Positions 1-11,544 of a DNA stretch of 64,000 nt are shown piece after piece. Origin of the DNA: Panorpa germanica. Taxonomy: Eukaryota; Arthropoda; Insecta; Mecoptera; Panorpidae. The notes below the pieces were generated by a model. It was not told the DNA's origin. It searched no databases and saw only the letters and a list, made by a program, of their open reading frames with translations. The translations under genes and the position numbers were made by a program. Each line of letters opens with the position of its first letter. Position 1 is the first letter of the stretch. The DNA lies in assembly GCA_963678705.1 (NCBI GenBank), contig OY783205.1, positions 806,001-870,000 on the forward strand, given 5' to 3'.

Positions 1-273
1 CATATTAAATAGACGATTCACTGTGAACAAATAATTTTTTTCATTTTGAGGGGTATGAATCCATTACCCGGCGTAAGGGGAAAGCAATCTATCTCATTCT
101 ATTAGTTGTCAAGCATTGCCAATGACCTCTCTCTTTGAAAACTTGTATTTTTGACAATAGATTTGTTGACATTAACCTAAAAATATTTTTATTTATTTGT
201 TTACTATTTACAAGTGACATTTGACATTTGGCATCAATTTATTGTCAAACCATTTGGTAATTAATATTATATA

Positions 274-603
274 ATGAGATATTCTTCATTGGTGAGTGTT
301 GTTATATATTATATCTTAAAATATATTTCATTATTAAAGATTTTTGCTTTCAGTTTTTTGTCAGAATAGCAAAATGCCGGCATTATGTTCTGCATATAAA
401 TCCTACTAAAATGGATAACCATAACATCTTTGATGCATGGATTAAATTTATCAACAAACCAATATTTGCCAACTCAAGTAGGGAAGAATTACCCCGAAAA
501 CAAATTGTAGTTTGTAGAAGACATTTTCGGGACGAAGACCTTATAGATTTTAATAGAATTGTTCCAAAACTAAATAGCATTCCCTCTTTATTTCCGCCAG
601 AAG
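274..603 (+). CDS. THAP-type zinc-finger protein, 5' part (two exons)
   Basis: I read exon 1 as 274-291 (ATG to a GTGAGT donor) and exon 2 as 354-603 (after TTTCAG, ending at GTAAGC). Phase is kept, giving about 89 residues. The protein has the C-terminal half of a THAP DNA-binding domain: a conserved Trp near residue 35, Cys-x2-His (CRRH) near residues 60-63, and a proline-containing SIPSLFPP stretch where THAP domains have AVPTIF. A Cys near residue 14 may be one of the first zinc ligands, but the usual second Cys is not evident, so the zinc site looks atypical. THAP proteins bind DNA and many derive from P-element-like transposases. No following exon was recognised, so the gene is incomplete here or is a relic. 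The start codon is a guess from splice phase. Confidence 0.55.
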
Positions 604-1400
604 GTAAGCGTTGCTGCGTTTGAAAATATTTTCTTACCATAAATAATGGACAGCCTTTTTAATAAAGTACTTTTTGTATAATGAAATCAAGGTTGAAACT
701 ACTTTTACTAATGACAATAGCGCATCAACTAATTAAAATTATTCTTCTTCTTTTTATAATTAAATAGTGCTTAGTGTATTGCATACCTACTAGGTGCAAG
801 CTGTAATCCCCTGCAAGTCTCTCATTCGAATTCCCCTCACCTACAAAATACTAAGGAGTGAACTTTGTTCTAAGTTATGCATCTATTTTTGTGTGATTTG
901 TGGTATAGAGGCACTTACATCAAAGCAAAGCAAACCACTGCTAAATTATTTTATCCTACAATACGTTTGTTGAAAACTCTATATGGTTTAGGAAAGATAT
1001 GTCCAGGAAGTGTATAAATACAATTTGTCTTTGTTAAAGAAATAACCAAAATATAGGTATTTTGTCAAAATATTTTATCAATTCTTCTTTTAATATTAGT
1101 CACTCATTATAATTACCATGTTAAAAATTATGTTTCCAAGACCACATGAATTAATTTTTTGTTTTTGTTAATCTAGTCGTAATTTAGTGCTCGGATATGT
1201 CAACATCTATTTTTCACAAGCTCTACTTTTCTTTCTAAATTCGGGATTTATTGTGCAATAATAAATAAATGTTATTTTAAATCTATTTGCTCATTCAATA
1301 ATCCGAATGCAACAAGCCAACTCTTTGTGGTGCATCCAACTCTTAAATATTTAAATCAGACACCCAAAAACCCAAAGATCTGCATAAAATTAACATATTG
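604..1400. other. Non-coding, AT-rich stretch
   Basis: This follows the GTAAGC donor of the THAP exon and may be intron. I see no exon, repeat or RNA gene that I can support. Confidence 0.4.
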
Positions 1401-1404
1401 CAAT

Positions 1405-1660
1405 CCCATCGAACAAGGAAGAGATGGCATCAAGAATAAATTACAGCAGAGAACCAAATGGAGTCAAGGCGAAATAAGAACCTCCAACAAGTCGTTGATT
1501 TAGTAGCACTAAAAGATGAAAACGCTCCAGAACGTATCAATGAACGCTGGCACTGGCTCAAGAACTGCATCCGGATCAAAATGCATTCACCAGTGTTGTT
1601 ACAGTCAAGACGATCGTTACTGATCAAGCGAGCCATCCAAAGGATCTTGCCTAATATGTT
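1405..1660 (+). mobile_element. BEL/Pao retrotransposon, end of the integrase region (decayed)
   Basis: Translating across two frames gives pieces typical of the extreme C-terminus of BEL/Pao Pol. They are an LQQRTKW-like segment, then DLVALKDENAPE (family: GDLVLxKDENxPP), then after a frameshift ELHPDQNAFTSVVTVKT (family: HPGxDGxxRVVTVKT). The order matches the family. Frameshifts and a stop at about 1653 show it is dead. A GGRN-like segment follows near 1697. No LTR could be delimited, so it is probably a truncated fragment. Confidence 0.65.
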
Positions 1661-2015
1661 CACCATCAGATTATAATGAAACAGGGTGTATCATAACGGC
1701 CGGAATATATTGACAAAACTTTCCTGAAGAGGAAGAGAGTTTATTACTTACTATTGTGGATGTAATAACAAAATTACCAACACCTAATAACGCACATCCT
1801 GGCATATGCGGAACTGCAGCAAGTCTTTCTTTTAATTTCAATTCAATTTTGTGATCATTTAAGATTGATTGTGCAATGTTGTATGTTTTTGTTACCAAAG
1901 TAGAAGTCTAAATAAATTAAAAACTATTCATTTTAAGTTGCTTTATTGTAATAACAAATTATAAAATAATAATATCCAAAGCTCAAAATACTCGTCGCTC
2001 AGACAAGAATATAAT
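1661..2015. other. Non-coding stretch between two retroelement remnants
   Basis: No gene or repeat was recognised here apart from possible BEL/Pao flanking sequence at the left. Confidence 0.35.
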
Positions 2016-2240
2016 ATACCTCAAGAATATAGGCTGATTTATAAAAACAAAGAAAATTTGAAAAACCTTATTGAGTTTATAAACAAAACAAACTTAATTT
2101 CTTTATTTTAAATATATTTATAAATTATATTTATATTTACGTAATTATATTTATAATTACGAATTATGTATTATAAATATTTGTATATGTTTTTTTAAGT
2201 GCTAATAACTTTTAAAAGTTGATGCACAAATAAAATAAAT
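2016..2240 (+). mobile_element. Non-LTR retrotransposon tail, ORF2 C-terminus plus 3' UTR
   Basis: An open frame ending in TAA at 2111 encodes PQEYRLIYKN...NLKNLIEFINK...LISLF. This matches the frame at 15903-15998 (PQEYRQIFES...NLENLIDFINK...LISLF). The DNA similarity continues past the stop into a shared 3' region containing TTAAGTGCTAATAACTTTT. This is how 5'-truncated LINE copies look. The upstream part of ORF2 is missing. Confidence 0.65.
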
Positions 2241-3190
2241 ATTAAAAAAAAAAATAATAAAGGATAAAATTTTTGTTCAAAATTCCTATTGCCGTTTCAA
2301 AATGGGAAGCCAGATTAAACAAATTTGGATTCTTAAAAAATAGAAAACTTCACCATAAAATTTTTGAATAGTCTCATCGTTTTGATACTTATCAAAGACT
2401 AAGATAGCTACTAAACACGTGTTTATTTCACTTTTTCTTTCCAATTGATTTGATATGAGCCATTATGTAAAAAATGTTCTGAGGTAATAGCATCCTTCTC
2501 ACTTTCTCTTTAAATTTTGAGAAACACGCAACAACAGTGGAATCTGTGGAAACAAGAACAACTTGGTTATTTGTTACTTTTTTTTTTTTTAAAGAATTTT
2601 ATTTGCAAACAAAACCTAACACACAACGTTTACAAGATGAGTGAGTTCGTATTTTTCAATAATTAATTATGCATAGAAATTTTTGTATAAGATGCAAAAT
2701 ATAAAATTGAAGTTAATACACAAAAAGAAGATACAGAGTTTGCAATTAGGAAATATGTTATTGGAACTAACGCTTTGCGAAAAGAGTTGTACAAAACACG
2801 GTATTACATGTAAATGTGACAGTATTTTTTATTTATATTTATTATTTATTTTTATTAAGATTTATTTATTTTTTTATATTTATATTTTAGTATGTATATT
2901 ATACTCGTATATAACAATGTATATTAACATTTTTATTATTGATTTCTGGCAAGATTTTTGGTTGAATAACCCAATGCCTAACTAAATTTAAAAAAATATG
3001 TAGGAGGTCTCAGCTTTTTTAAAAAACATAAATGAATGAAATAATGAAATCGCTGAATAGTAAAATAAATAATCAATCGTAATTTGTTATGAGTTCATTT
3101 TTTCAAATTTCTGCTTGTGGGTGTTGTGTTCCAATATATACTACCCAACTATATAAATAATTTTCATACAAATTCGTAAAAAATATATAT
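2241..3190. other. Very AT-rich non-coding DNA
   Basis: Low-complexity TTTATTTATAT-type sequence is densest at 2820-2960. The open frame there is a by-product of composition. No gene is supported. Confidence 0.4.
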
Positions 3191-3530
3191 AATAAATATG
3201 GAAACTTTATTTTGTGAGAGTTATTTTCATACATTTATATGTTCATTCAAAATTATATTTCGTAACTTTTGCAAACCTATAATGTCTTTTTTACGATTGG
3301 TCGAAAACGGCTTCGTCAAAATTTCCGAAATAATTGGCATTTTGTGGAGAAACTTTTCCTTTATCCTATGGCGTCCTCAAATTATACCTGCTATTTTGAG
3401 GACAGCCTTTATTTTGAAAAAACTAAATCAGGAGTAAAATACATCTTCGTAAGCAAAATGGCAAAATTACATACGGTGCCAGTGGTAATAGGGAGAAGTG
3501 GTAAGCTAAGCTAAGCTCATGTCTACAAAG
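3191..3530 (+). other. Unrecognised overlapping open frames
   Basis: Frames of 79 and 81 codons overlap here in different phases. One reads FEDSLYFEKTKSGVKYIFVSK, which looks somewhat protein-like, but no family, splice signal or second copy confirms it. It may be a decayed transposon piece. Confidence 0.15.
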
Positions 3531-3824
3531 CTTGAATCGCGCGATGTCATAGACGTCCGTCAAATGCACTCGCATGATTTGCCCAAAGTTCATTTTTTAT
3601 TTCTCATATAGAAATTGTTTCTCAGTTCAAGTTTCTTACTTCCTAGCTAACCACAATCTAATTAAAGTGCTACATAAACGTTACATTTTCTACTTAGGTT
3701 CCTGGTGTATGTTTATTTGAATAACGAAAATTTCGTATTGTGACTTTTACCGTCCTCGAATTTTTTTCTAAACTTGTTATTTTGAAAAACCGGAAAGAAT
3801 TCTATTAGAACTACTTCTATTCCG

Positions 3825-4890
3825 TAATAGATAGAAGGTTAAAATTTTGGATATTTATTTCGTATAGTGATTGTAGAAAATCAAGCATGCAAAAATGGAG
3901 CGGTAGAAGAACTTCTGGTGAAGATGTTGCTCTAAATTTAAAAATAATGGATAATGTCGGCTGGCTTATGTTGCTATATGCATAAAATTATATAAGATTT
4001 TAAAGAATTTTATATACGAAAATTAACTCCAAAATAAATTTAAAAAATGTAAATGTCTTCAAGACTCTAACAGTAATTAATAACCTTTAAATTAATATAT
4101 AGGATAAATGATTATTGTTATTACAATATTTTCTAACAAAAATTAACATCAAAAAATTAAAAAACATAAAAACAAGTTAACAACACAGCCGACATTGAAT
4201 GTTAGAGGTTGAACATTGTTAGTGAGTTACAGTTTTTTATTACGTATTCATTATTTAACTTTGCTCTTTGATTTAATCAATTATATGCATAAATATACAC
4301 TGTTAAAAATATTCTTAAATCTAATACAAATTTAATAGACAAATGCATATTAAAATTTAGAACTGGGTATATCAGTTAATTTTAAGAGACATTATTTTGA
4401 ATTTTTGTTTAAATTTATTAAAATTCATATAATTTTACAAAATATATTTCACACTGGAGGTATTTTTAAGAAGCAATATATTTTTTTCATATTTTTTTAG
4501 TTCAAGTTAGGTTTTCTTTTTAGTTTTAGTTTATGTATATATATTCGTAGACAAACTATATGTAGTTTCAATCTTCAACCAGACAAATACGAACGAAGTG
4601 CGCTAACTTATCTAAAATGGTTGTGAATTGGTGTACCGTTTTGCAAAGTGTGCTGCTGTTTTGCATTTCATACGCAGTTATTACAGTGTGTGAACTTTAT
4701 TGGCAAGCATGAATGTTCCAATTACCCTTCCAAACATTTAGTGCGTGTGTTTTAATTAATTGTTTGATTGTTCTAACTTTTGACTAATAATTTGGCTTAT
4801 ATTTAAATTTTCTTTAACGATATACGAAAAATTAAAAGCAAATATTATTCGAGTGCATGTTGTGATACTAGCATACACTCCGTATCAAAG
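3825..4890 (+). pseudogene. Partial upstream duplicate of the P450 5' region
   Basis: This block repeats, in order, the sequence at about 5880-6790. It has the far-upstream segment (3825-4000 against 5880-6060), a middle block (about 4170-4230 against 6100-6160), the proximal promoter (4540-4616 against 6244-6330), and exon 1. Its ATG at 4617 opens 31 codons (VVNWCTVLQSVLLFCISYAV) that closely match the P450 membrane anchor, then meets TGA at 4710. About 200 bp of exon 1 and intron 1 are missing. An exon 2 remnant (GATATACGAAAAATTAAAAG) lies at about 4819, and its acceptor has changed from TTCAG to TTAAC. The copy ends near 4880. It is clearly non-functional as a P450. Confidence 0.85.
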
Positions 4891-5520
4891 CTACATCTGT
4901 TTTATATACCATACATGATTCAAATTCAATAAGATATTTTCCTTATTTCATTTCAAATATTAATTCTACTTTAATCATTTAAAAATAGTTCCTTTTACAA
5001 ATTGTACTTACTCTTAAAAGACAGGTATGTTCAATTTAAAAATATTTTTTTCATTTGATTTACAACATTTTTCATTAAGTTCTTATAGCTTGTAAATTCT
5101 CGTAGTTAATAAATAAACATAAAAAATTTGCAAAAAAAAATATTTTCAATTTTCAAAATCTATGCATTAATTGACAATTCCAATTTTTCTTAAATTACGT
5201 GTTTCCAGGAAATTAAGGAAAATTACGAGAACGTTAAATGTCTTAGAATTTTTTCCTCTATGGAATAGACAATTTTCAATAAGACGCATGAAGCTATTTT
5301 CGCGAATTTTTCGTTTAAATTTATTTAAATTTGAATTATATACTTTTCAATTCAATTCAAGAGAATGAATCTGATTAAAATATCTAAAGAAATCAAAACA
5401 ATAGTTAACCCAATAATCAATTGCAATATCAATAATCAATATCAATAATAAGGTAATATCTAGAACTTGACGGGTATTGTTTCCTTAAATTATCCTAAAA
5501 TTGTCATGACAGTTAGTGGA
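4891..5520. other. AT-rich spacer between P450 copy and repeat
   Basis: A short part (about 5130-5170) resembles the interior of the CGTCGC repeat described at 22348 and 34600. The 65-codon frame at 5171 is not protein-like in any recognisable way. Confidence 0.3.
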
Positions 5521-5880
5521 GTAGGCCTACAGGGCAAACCACGGTAAAAAAAACGCGCCGAGTACACTACCTCACAGGTGGCGTGGAAATGTATGCATAT
5601 CATGTATAATACGATATCTCAGGAATGGTAACTCTTAGGAAAAAAAATCATAAGAACCATTTTTGTAGAGAATTTTAAGATCTACAACTTTGGTTTGAGG
5701 TTTTTTTTTGATAAAACTTACCGTTTTCGAGAACTTTTGACCCCGAATAACTTTTGAAGCACACATAGAATCGATGGGGATTTTTAAAACTTTATTTGTA
5801 ATGGTAAACCTCAGCTCTCCACCAATATTTCGTTCGCCGGGAATTTTTATGTTTAAATTGACCGGATTATCTATAACTTT
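5521..5880. repeat. Possible interspersed repeat upstream of the P450
   Basis: This less AT-rich block contains phrases such as GAGAACTTTTGACCCC and CTTACCGTTTTCGAGAAC. They are of the kind found in dispersed non-coding repeats of insects (recalled, not searched). No second copy was seen in the window and no ends were found. Confidence 0.3.
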
Positions 5881-6236
5881 TATTCCGTAGTAGATAGAAA
5901 GTTAGAATTTTGAATATGTATTTCGCTACTGATTATAGAAAATCAAACACTCAAAAAAAAGCGTTGAGAAACTAGTGGCCAAGATGTTACTCTATCATTA
6001 AAATACTCGTATATGGAGGCTGGATTATAATTATATGCGTATGATTTATACTGGTAATTTAAGATGTTTAATTACGCAAATTCGTTAAATTCACATGAAA
6101 ACAAGGTATTAACACAGTCGACAATGAATACGACAGGTTAACATTATTAGTAACTTTGTACTTTTACCTTGAATCTGGCAACTTGAATTACTTGCACTTT
6201 GTACTTAGCAAAGTACTTTGTTTATAGCAATAAAAA

Positions 6237-6330
6237 TATATGCGTATATATGTATATTCGTAAGACGAACTATATGTAGATTCAATCTTCAACCAGACAA
6301 ATACGAAAGAAGTGCGTTTGCTTATCTGAA
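6237..6330 (+). promoter_or_regulatory. Candidate proximal promoter and 5' UTR of the P450
   Basis: A TATA-like run (TATATGCGTATATATG, about 6235-6250) lies roughly 35-45 bases before TTCAATCTTCAACC (about 6280), which resembles insect initiators. The start codon is at 6331. The same arrangement is well preserved in the upstream pseudogene copy (4530-4616) while the sequence around it has diverged more, which supports a promoter role. No experimental evidence is available. Confidence 0.45.
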
Positions 6331-9300
6331 ATGATTGTGAATTGGTGTACCGTTTTGCAAGGTGTGCTGCTGTTTTGCATTTCATACGCAGTTATTAAAG
6401 TGTGTGAACTTTATTGGTCAAAGAGACGGTTTTTCAGTTTAGGTAATAAATTTAATGGTCCTCCAACAGCACCATTGTTTGGCAGCGCGCTATCGATGGC
6501 GACTTTTCCAGATTATTTAAAGATTAAATTTCACTTTTCTGGATTAAAATTTCTTCAAATACTAAGAGATATATTGGCTCTCTCCGTTTCCAATGAAAGT
6601 AAGTTTGAAAAGACAAACATGAAGTATTCCATTTATTCCAATCAAAGTGTTAGTGTGTGTGCAGCTTTAATTAATGGTTTTGACTTAAAATGTGACTAAT
6701 ATTTAATTTTTCTTCAGGGATATATGAAAAAGTAAAACATCTTACTAATAAATATGGACGAAAGACGATTCGGGTGTATGTTGGATGGAGCTTGCACCTT
6801 TATATTGTAGACGCAAATGATGCACAGGTACAGAAACGTTTTTTTATTTTATAGTCAATATGATCAGCTCAAATCAGGTATTATTAATATATTCATTAAA
6901 CATATTTAGATTGTTCTGAACAACGCACTAACCAAAGCAGATTTATATCACGTTGTAGAACCTTTAATCGGAAAAGGAATTTTTGGAGCACCAGGTAAAA
7001 GAATTACCGTTATTACATAGGTTAGGAATCGGTGGTTTTAACTCAAAATAATTCTGGTTAGACTCACGTAAAAATTAGAAGAAAGTTTTCAATGTTTCAG
7101 TGCTACGTTTTAAGAAACAACTGTGAACTTCCAAAACTACTGATACCGTGCTTATATTTTAGTGCCAGCGTGGAAACGTCACAGAAAATTACTGAACGCA
7201 GCGTTTAATGTTAAAATATTGGAAACTTATGTTAACATTTTCAATGAAGAAAGTAAAGTCCTGGCCAGAGAACTAGAGGACTTTCTAAATGGCCAAGAAT
7301 TTGATGCAGGCCATTTTACAAACATATACAATCTCAAAATATTTTGGAGATCTATACTTGGATATAAACTAAAACCAAATGTGGCTAACAAAGCTTATGA
7401 AAGCCTGCAGGTGTAAGTAGAATATCGGAGAAGTGAATCCAAACTCCAATATAAAAAAGTGCTTCTTTTCTAACGCTATAAGAACTTAAGCGAAAAAAAT
7501 TTTGGATGGCACTTTTTGTCTTTTTATTTAAAACATTAAGATAAAAAAATTAGTTAATTTCACTACGGTAAAATTCTAATTATATTAATAATTTAACTGA
7601 GTTCTGTATAGACGGCGTAGTCGCGAGACCAGTGATGCTTGATGCTGTGTCTTCGAGTTCGATCGCCATACCAAAGTTATAATTTCTGGGTTTGGTTGTT
7701 ATCAAAGTGAATGGATTTTATATATTCATAATTATACACTTATTAGACAGAACTGTAGGCCCACATATATGAGGCCACAGCACACCAAAAAGTGCCAACA
7801 TAGTAGAAGATGTTAAATGTTGGCCGATTGTGTAAACATTTTCGATTTAAATTATTTTCATAATGTGACATATTTCATTATTTCTATTGTTCCAGCATGC
7901 ATTCATTATTTGGACGCATTTTGAACTTTTGGGAACATTCAAACTATTTCTTTTTCAATTTGTCGAAACAAGGAAGAGCTCATGCTAGCAAGATAACATA
8001 TTTACATGGGCTTATTACCAAGGTATGTGTTACATGTCATAACAGGGAAATTTTGATATTTGTTGTTTCAACGAAATTAACCAAAGTCTTGAATACATTT
8101 ACGTAATACATAACAGAAGACCTGCACTAGAAAAAGAACATTGGGGCGATTTTGGCGAAGAGGAAACGTGTCTCGATAATCAAGGGCAAAAAAGTTTTAT
8201 GAATATATTGTTTGCTGGAAAATCGAAATGGACTGATAAAGAAATAACAGACGAAATGGCCACGTTCATGTATGGAGGAACTGACACCGGAGCCCATAAC
8301 CTGGCTTACGTCTTCATGATGCTTGGATTGCATTCAGACATCCAGGTAAATGTTTATTCAGTCATTAAACATCACATGTTTATAAATTGCTTTAATGGCT
8401 TTACTTAAATATCTGTATTTAGAATAAATGCTACCAAGAGTTATATCAAATATTTGAAGATTCTGATCGAGATGTCGAACTAGAAGATTTCAAGAAAATG
8501 ACGTATCTGGAACAATGTATTAAAGAAACATTGCGGATATTACCAGCAGTGCCGTTCGTAGGAAGAAAAGTCTTAGAAGATCTTAAAATAAGTAAGTCAC
8601 ATATATATTTATGGTAGTTGTTGTTAATAAAATTTTTCCAATGTGTCTAAAAGATAACTGATAACGACAAAGGGAAGAAAGGAGTTAGAAAAAAAGGGGA
8701 AGCGACAGAAGGATAGGTAGAAAAAGAAAACATCGCTACGAAATATGCTTTTCAATACAATCCGCTAATCATAAGTTTTCTAGCCAAGATGGAATAATAA
8801 CTGTTATTTCAGGTGATGGAATCATTCCAGCTGGTGCAAATGTGATTATTGGAATCCCAGAAATGCACAGAGATCCTGATGTATTTCCGAATCCTGGAAT
8901 CTTTGATCCTGATAGATTTCTACCAGAAAATATAAAAAAGCGGGCTCAAAACACTTACATTCCCTTTAGTTCAGGACCTAGAAATTGTATAGGTTAGTGT
9001 TAGTGTTTGTGTATTTTGAACATATTGTGTTTCATTTCATTCTAAATTTCCCTATTAATAAAGGAATCGTCAGAGTTCTTGTAAGTTCGGGGAGAAAAAT
9101 GATTAGTTACTCTGTTTATAATATACCTATTCAGAAATAACGAGAATATTTAGGACTGGGTGCTAAATATTTATCATTTTTTTCTATTATATATATATAG
9201 ATTTCTATTATATATATTTAATTATATTGTAAATCACTATATGGTTGTTACCATAGCCACCCATGGCAACAACTACATTAAGGTTCTTTTATTCACTTCT

Positions 9301-9788
9301 AAGTCAGATATTTAAACAATCATATTTTTATAAGCTCCGCTCATTGTCAAATTAATTTCTTTTAACATACTTTAAAATTCCTTACATAAGGCATACATTT
9401 CTTATCAGGTTGAACATTTGTTCAAGTTATTATCTTATTACTTGTAATTTTCTTTAAGTGTAAATAAATAATAAAATTGATTCTTCACATCTGCTGCTGC
9501 AGAAACCGCAACCTCACTTTGGTGTAGCACCTTCAATGAATTACAGACGCCAAACGAAGTTGGCCAAAATCCCAAACACTAACAGTTAATGATATTTCCA
9601 CAGGACAAACACACGCACGATTTTCTTCACTGATACTAATGTCGCATATATTAAGAAAATATGAAATCATCTGCAATGTCAAGATAGAAGATATTAGAGT
9701 AACGTATGCTGGAGTGTCTAGGCCGATTGGAGGATTTGCTGTTCGTTTGAAAGCACGTGAGGCACGTGATGAAATCCCAAGAACTTAA
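6331..9788 (+). CDS. Cytochrome P450, CYP4 family (nine exons)
   Basis: Exons: 6331-6598, 6718-6827, 6910-6994, 7163-7412, 7896-8022, 8103-8345, 8423-8591, 8813-8992, 9604-9788. They sum to 1617 nt, 538 residues plus TAA, with all phases consistent. The protein starts with a hydrophobic anchor (LLFCISYAV), then a proline hinge (GPPTAP), a CYP4-like C-helix (PAWKRHRKLLNAAF), an I-helix (GGTDTG), the K-helix ETLR, FDPDRF, and the haem loop FSSGPRNCIG with the Cys thiolate ligand. CYP4 enzymes are ER-bound haem monooxygenases acting on fatty acids, hormones or xenobiotics. The length is slightly above the usual 500-520. Two oddities: the last I-helix residue is Gly where Thr/Ser is usual, and intron 5 (8023-8102) starts GTATGT but ends TTTAC, with no AG. 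Read-through meets a stop, so the gene may be a recent pseudogene or the sequence may have a 2-base error. A CYP4C-type subfamily is likely but not certain. Confidence 0.93.
7608..7745 (+). repeat. tRNA-like SINE copy in P450 intron 4
   Basis: The head has an A-box-like GGCGTAGTCGCG near 7613 and a B-box-like GAGTTCGATC at 7655-7664, about 30 bases further on, as in a Pol III internal promoter. The body (AGTTATAATTTCTGGGTTTG, then TTGTTATCA) recurs in reverse orientation at 50420-50525, 32590-32690 and 61753-61795. It lies wholly within intron 4 and should not disturb the exons. Confidence 0.65.
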
Positions 9789-9813
9789 ACAGCGCTGAGT
9801 GAGAGATACAAAG

Positions 9814-9840
9814 AATAAATAATTTATAATAATTAATAAA
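9814..9840 (+). terminator. Polyadenylation signals of the P450
   Basis: Two AATAAA hexamers (9814-9819 and 9835-9840) lie 26 and 47 bases after the stop codon. They are followed by a TG-rich stretch (TGTCCTTGGTTTGCTTTG), the arrangement expected of a cleavage and polyadenylation site. Confidence 0.6.
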
Positions 9841-10790
9841 TTAATTTCGTCTAATTGTCCTTGGTTTGCTTTGAATAGTGTTTTATGCGTAACAACAGAT
9901 TATTGATTTCCAATTGTTTTTACTCTTTGTTAATGAGGGAGGTTTTATTGTTACAGATTAAAAGATTAAAGAGCCATTTTAATTGGTTTTATAAATAGGT
10001 TAAAACAAATTGTGATAAAATGTTTGTAATTTGGATAAAATAATAGTTAATACTTCATTTTATAAAAAATTCCTTTATTATTTGTGATGATATGTTTTTT
10101 TGCCTTTCTCTAGTTTTTTGTAAAACTTGTTTTTTAAAACTGTTATTTTAGAAAAATTGTTTTTTTTATGTAAAATATTGATGAGGAGTAAAACAGATCA
10201 CCGTGTTTGAATGAGAAAGAAAATATTAGTGAACGGATGCAGAGAGTAGAAACAGATTGATGGCGGAATTAAGATGAAGAAGAAGAGAAGAGGGGCAAGA
10301 AAACTGTTTTAAATTTAACCTTTAGAATTTGTTAATTTAGAAATAAAATGTGAAATAAATGTAAGGCGATTTTAACGCCGTAGAAGCATATATAAGATTT
10401 AATGTTAATGTTAATATTATACGTATAGGATCTTTCAACTAGAGCTGTCACTGAAAGGTTTCTTTCACAATATCTTTGTAAAAGTAGTGATATTTTCTTA
10501 TTTTAATCGGAAGCATTAAACTCTGAAGTTAGTAATGGAATACAACATCTGCCAAATGAAATCGCAATGACGGTTTTATAAAATAACAGCTTTCTTTGAA
10601 GATGAAAAATATATATTTTATAATGGAAGCTACAACAACGCAAATTAGTCCATCCTTATTAATTTTTAAATTTAGAAAAAGAAATGCAAAAACAATTATT
10701 ACTATTTCTACTAATAGTAATAATTAACTGAATAAGATTAAAGAATATACAATAAAATAAAATCTGATGTTATTTTTGTTAATTAAGATA
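9841..10790. other. Intergenic AT-rich DNA after the P450
   Basis: A purine-rich patch lies at 10245-10305. No gene, repeat or RNA gene was recognised. Confidence 0.4.
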
Positions 10791-10794
10791 TTTA

Positions 10795-11225
10795 TTATAT
10801 GTACGAGGTTTTGCTATTAAACAACGAGACTGACGCTGAAATATTTTCAACGGACTAAAATCTTGTGTTCCTAGTAGTAGTACTTAATGCAGATTTCACC
10901 TTAGGAAACAGATAGATATCGCACAGCACAAGATCTGGTGAATAAGGCGGATGGTCTGAGAACACTGAGAATTTTCTACATCATTTTCGCCCACACTTTC
11001 TGCATGTTAAAATTGTTATGTCAAATTTGCTTTAGGAATTCTTAACCAATTTCTACATTTTCAGCAACAGCACGAATACTTAACAGACTGTCAGATCGAA
11101 TAAGATCGTTTTTGATGTGGAAGAGCGACCCGAGCGTGAATCATCTTGAATGTCTTCTCTGCCATCTTGAACCGCTTGAACTACTCAAAAACACGTGCAC
11201 GCAATAAACATTCATTGCCATACAC
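10795..11225 (-). mobile_element. mariner-type transposase remnant
   Basis: Read on the minus strand from about 11225, several frames give FEWFKRF, then GREDIQDDSRSGR-STSKT, IRAVAENVEIG and MQKVWAKM. These match the helix-turn-helix region of mariner transposases. Next comes HPPYSPDL...CDIYLFPKVKSAL, which matches the C-terminal end around the last catalytic acidic residue. The middle of the catalytic domain is absent and there are several stops and frameshifts. This is an internally deleted, dead copy. Confidence 0.75.
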
Positions 11226-11544
11226 TTATTTAAATAAATTATAAGTAACCAGAGAAAATTATATAATTTCGTCAATAATAACATTTAACACTGTGGTGAT
11301 TTTCTTGATAAAGCTCACATACAGACTTGTACTATAAATGTACGGATTATATTTCTGATTATTTTTTTTCTTCTATAATACTACAACTTAGTATAGATAT
11401 ACCAATCTAGTAGTTTACATTTTAATAATTCCACGGTGTGGTAGATATTGTTCCAATGAACAATTCTATATGATTAGGTTACTAGGTCTGAGAGTTTAGT
11501 CCTGCGAAGTCTTCGAACATCATTACTATCAAGCAACATTTGCG

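Noticed and set aside
2683..2985. 100-codon open frame
   Set aside because: It is extreme AT composition (Ile/Tyr/Phe-rich) with no motif or splice signal.
8041..8102. Use of the AG at 8045 as acceptor of P450 intron 5
   Set aside because: It keeps frame without a stop, but the intron would be only 23 nt and 19 residues with no CYP4 counterpart would be added.
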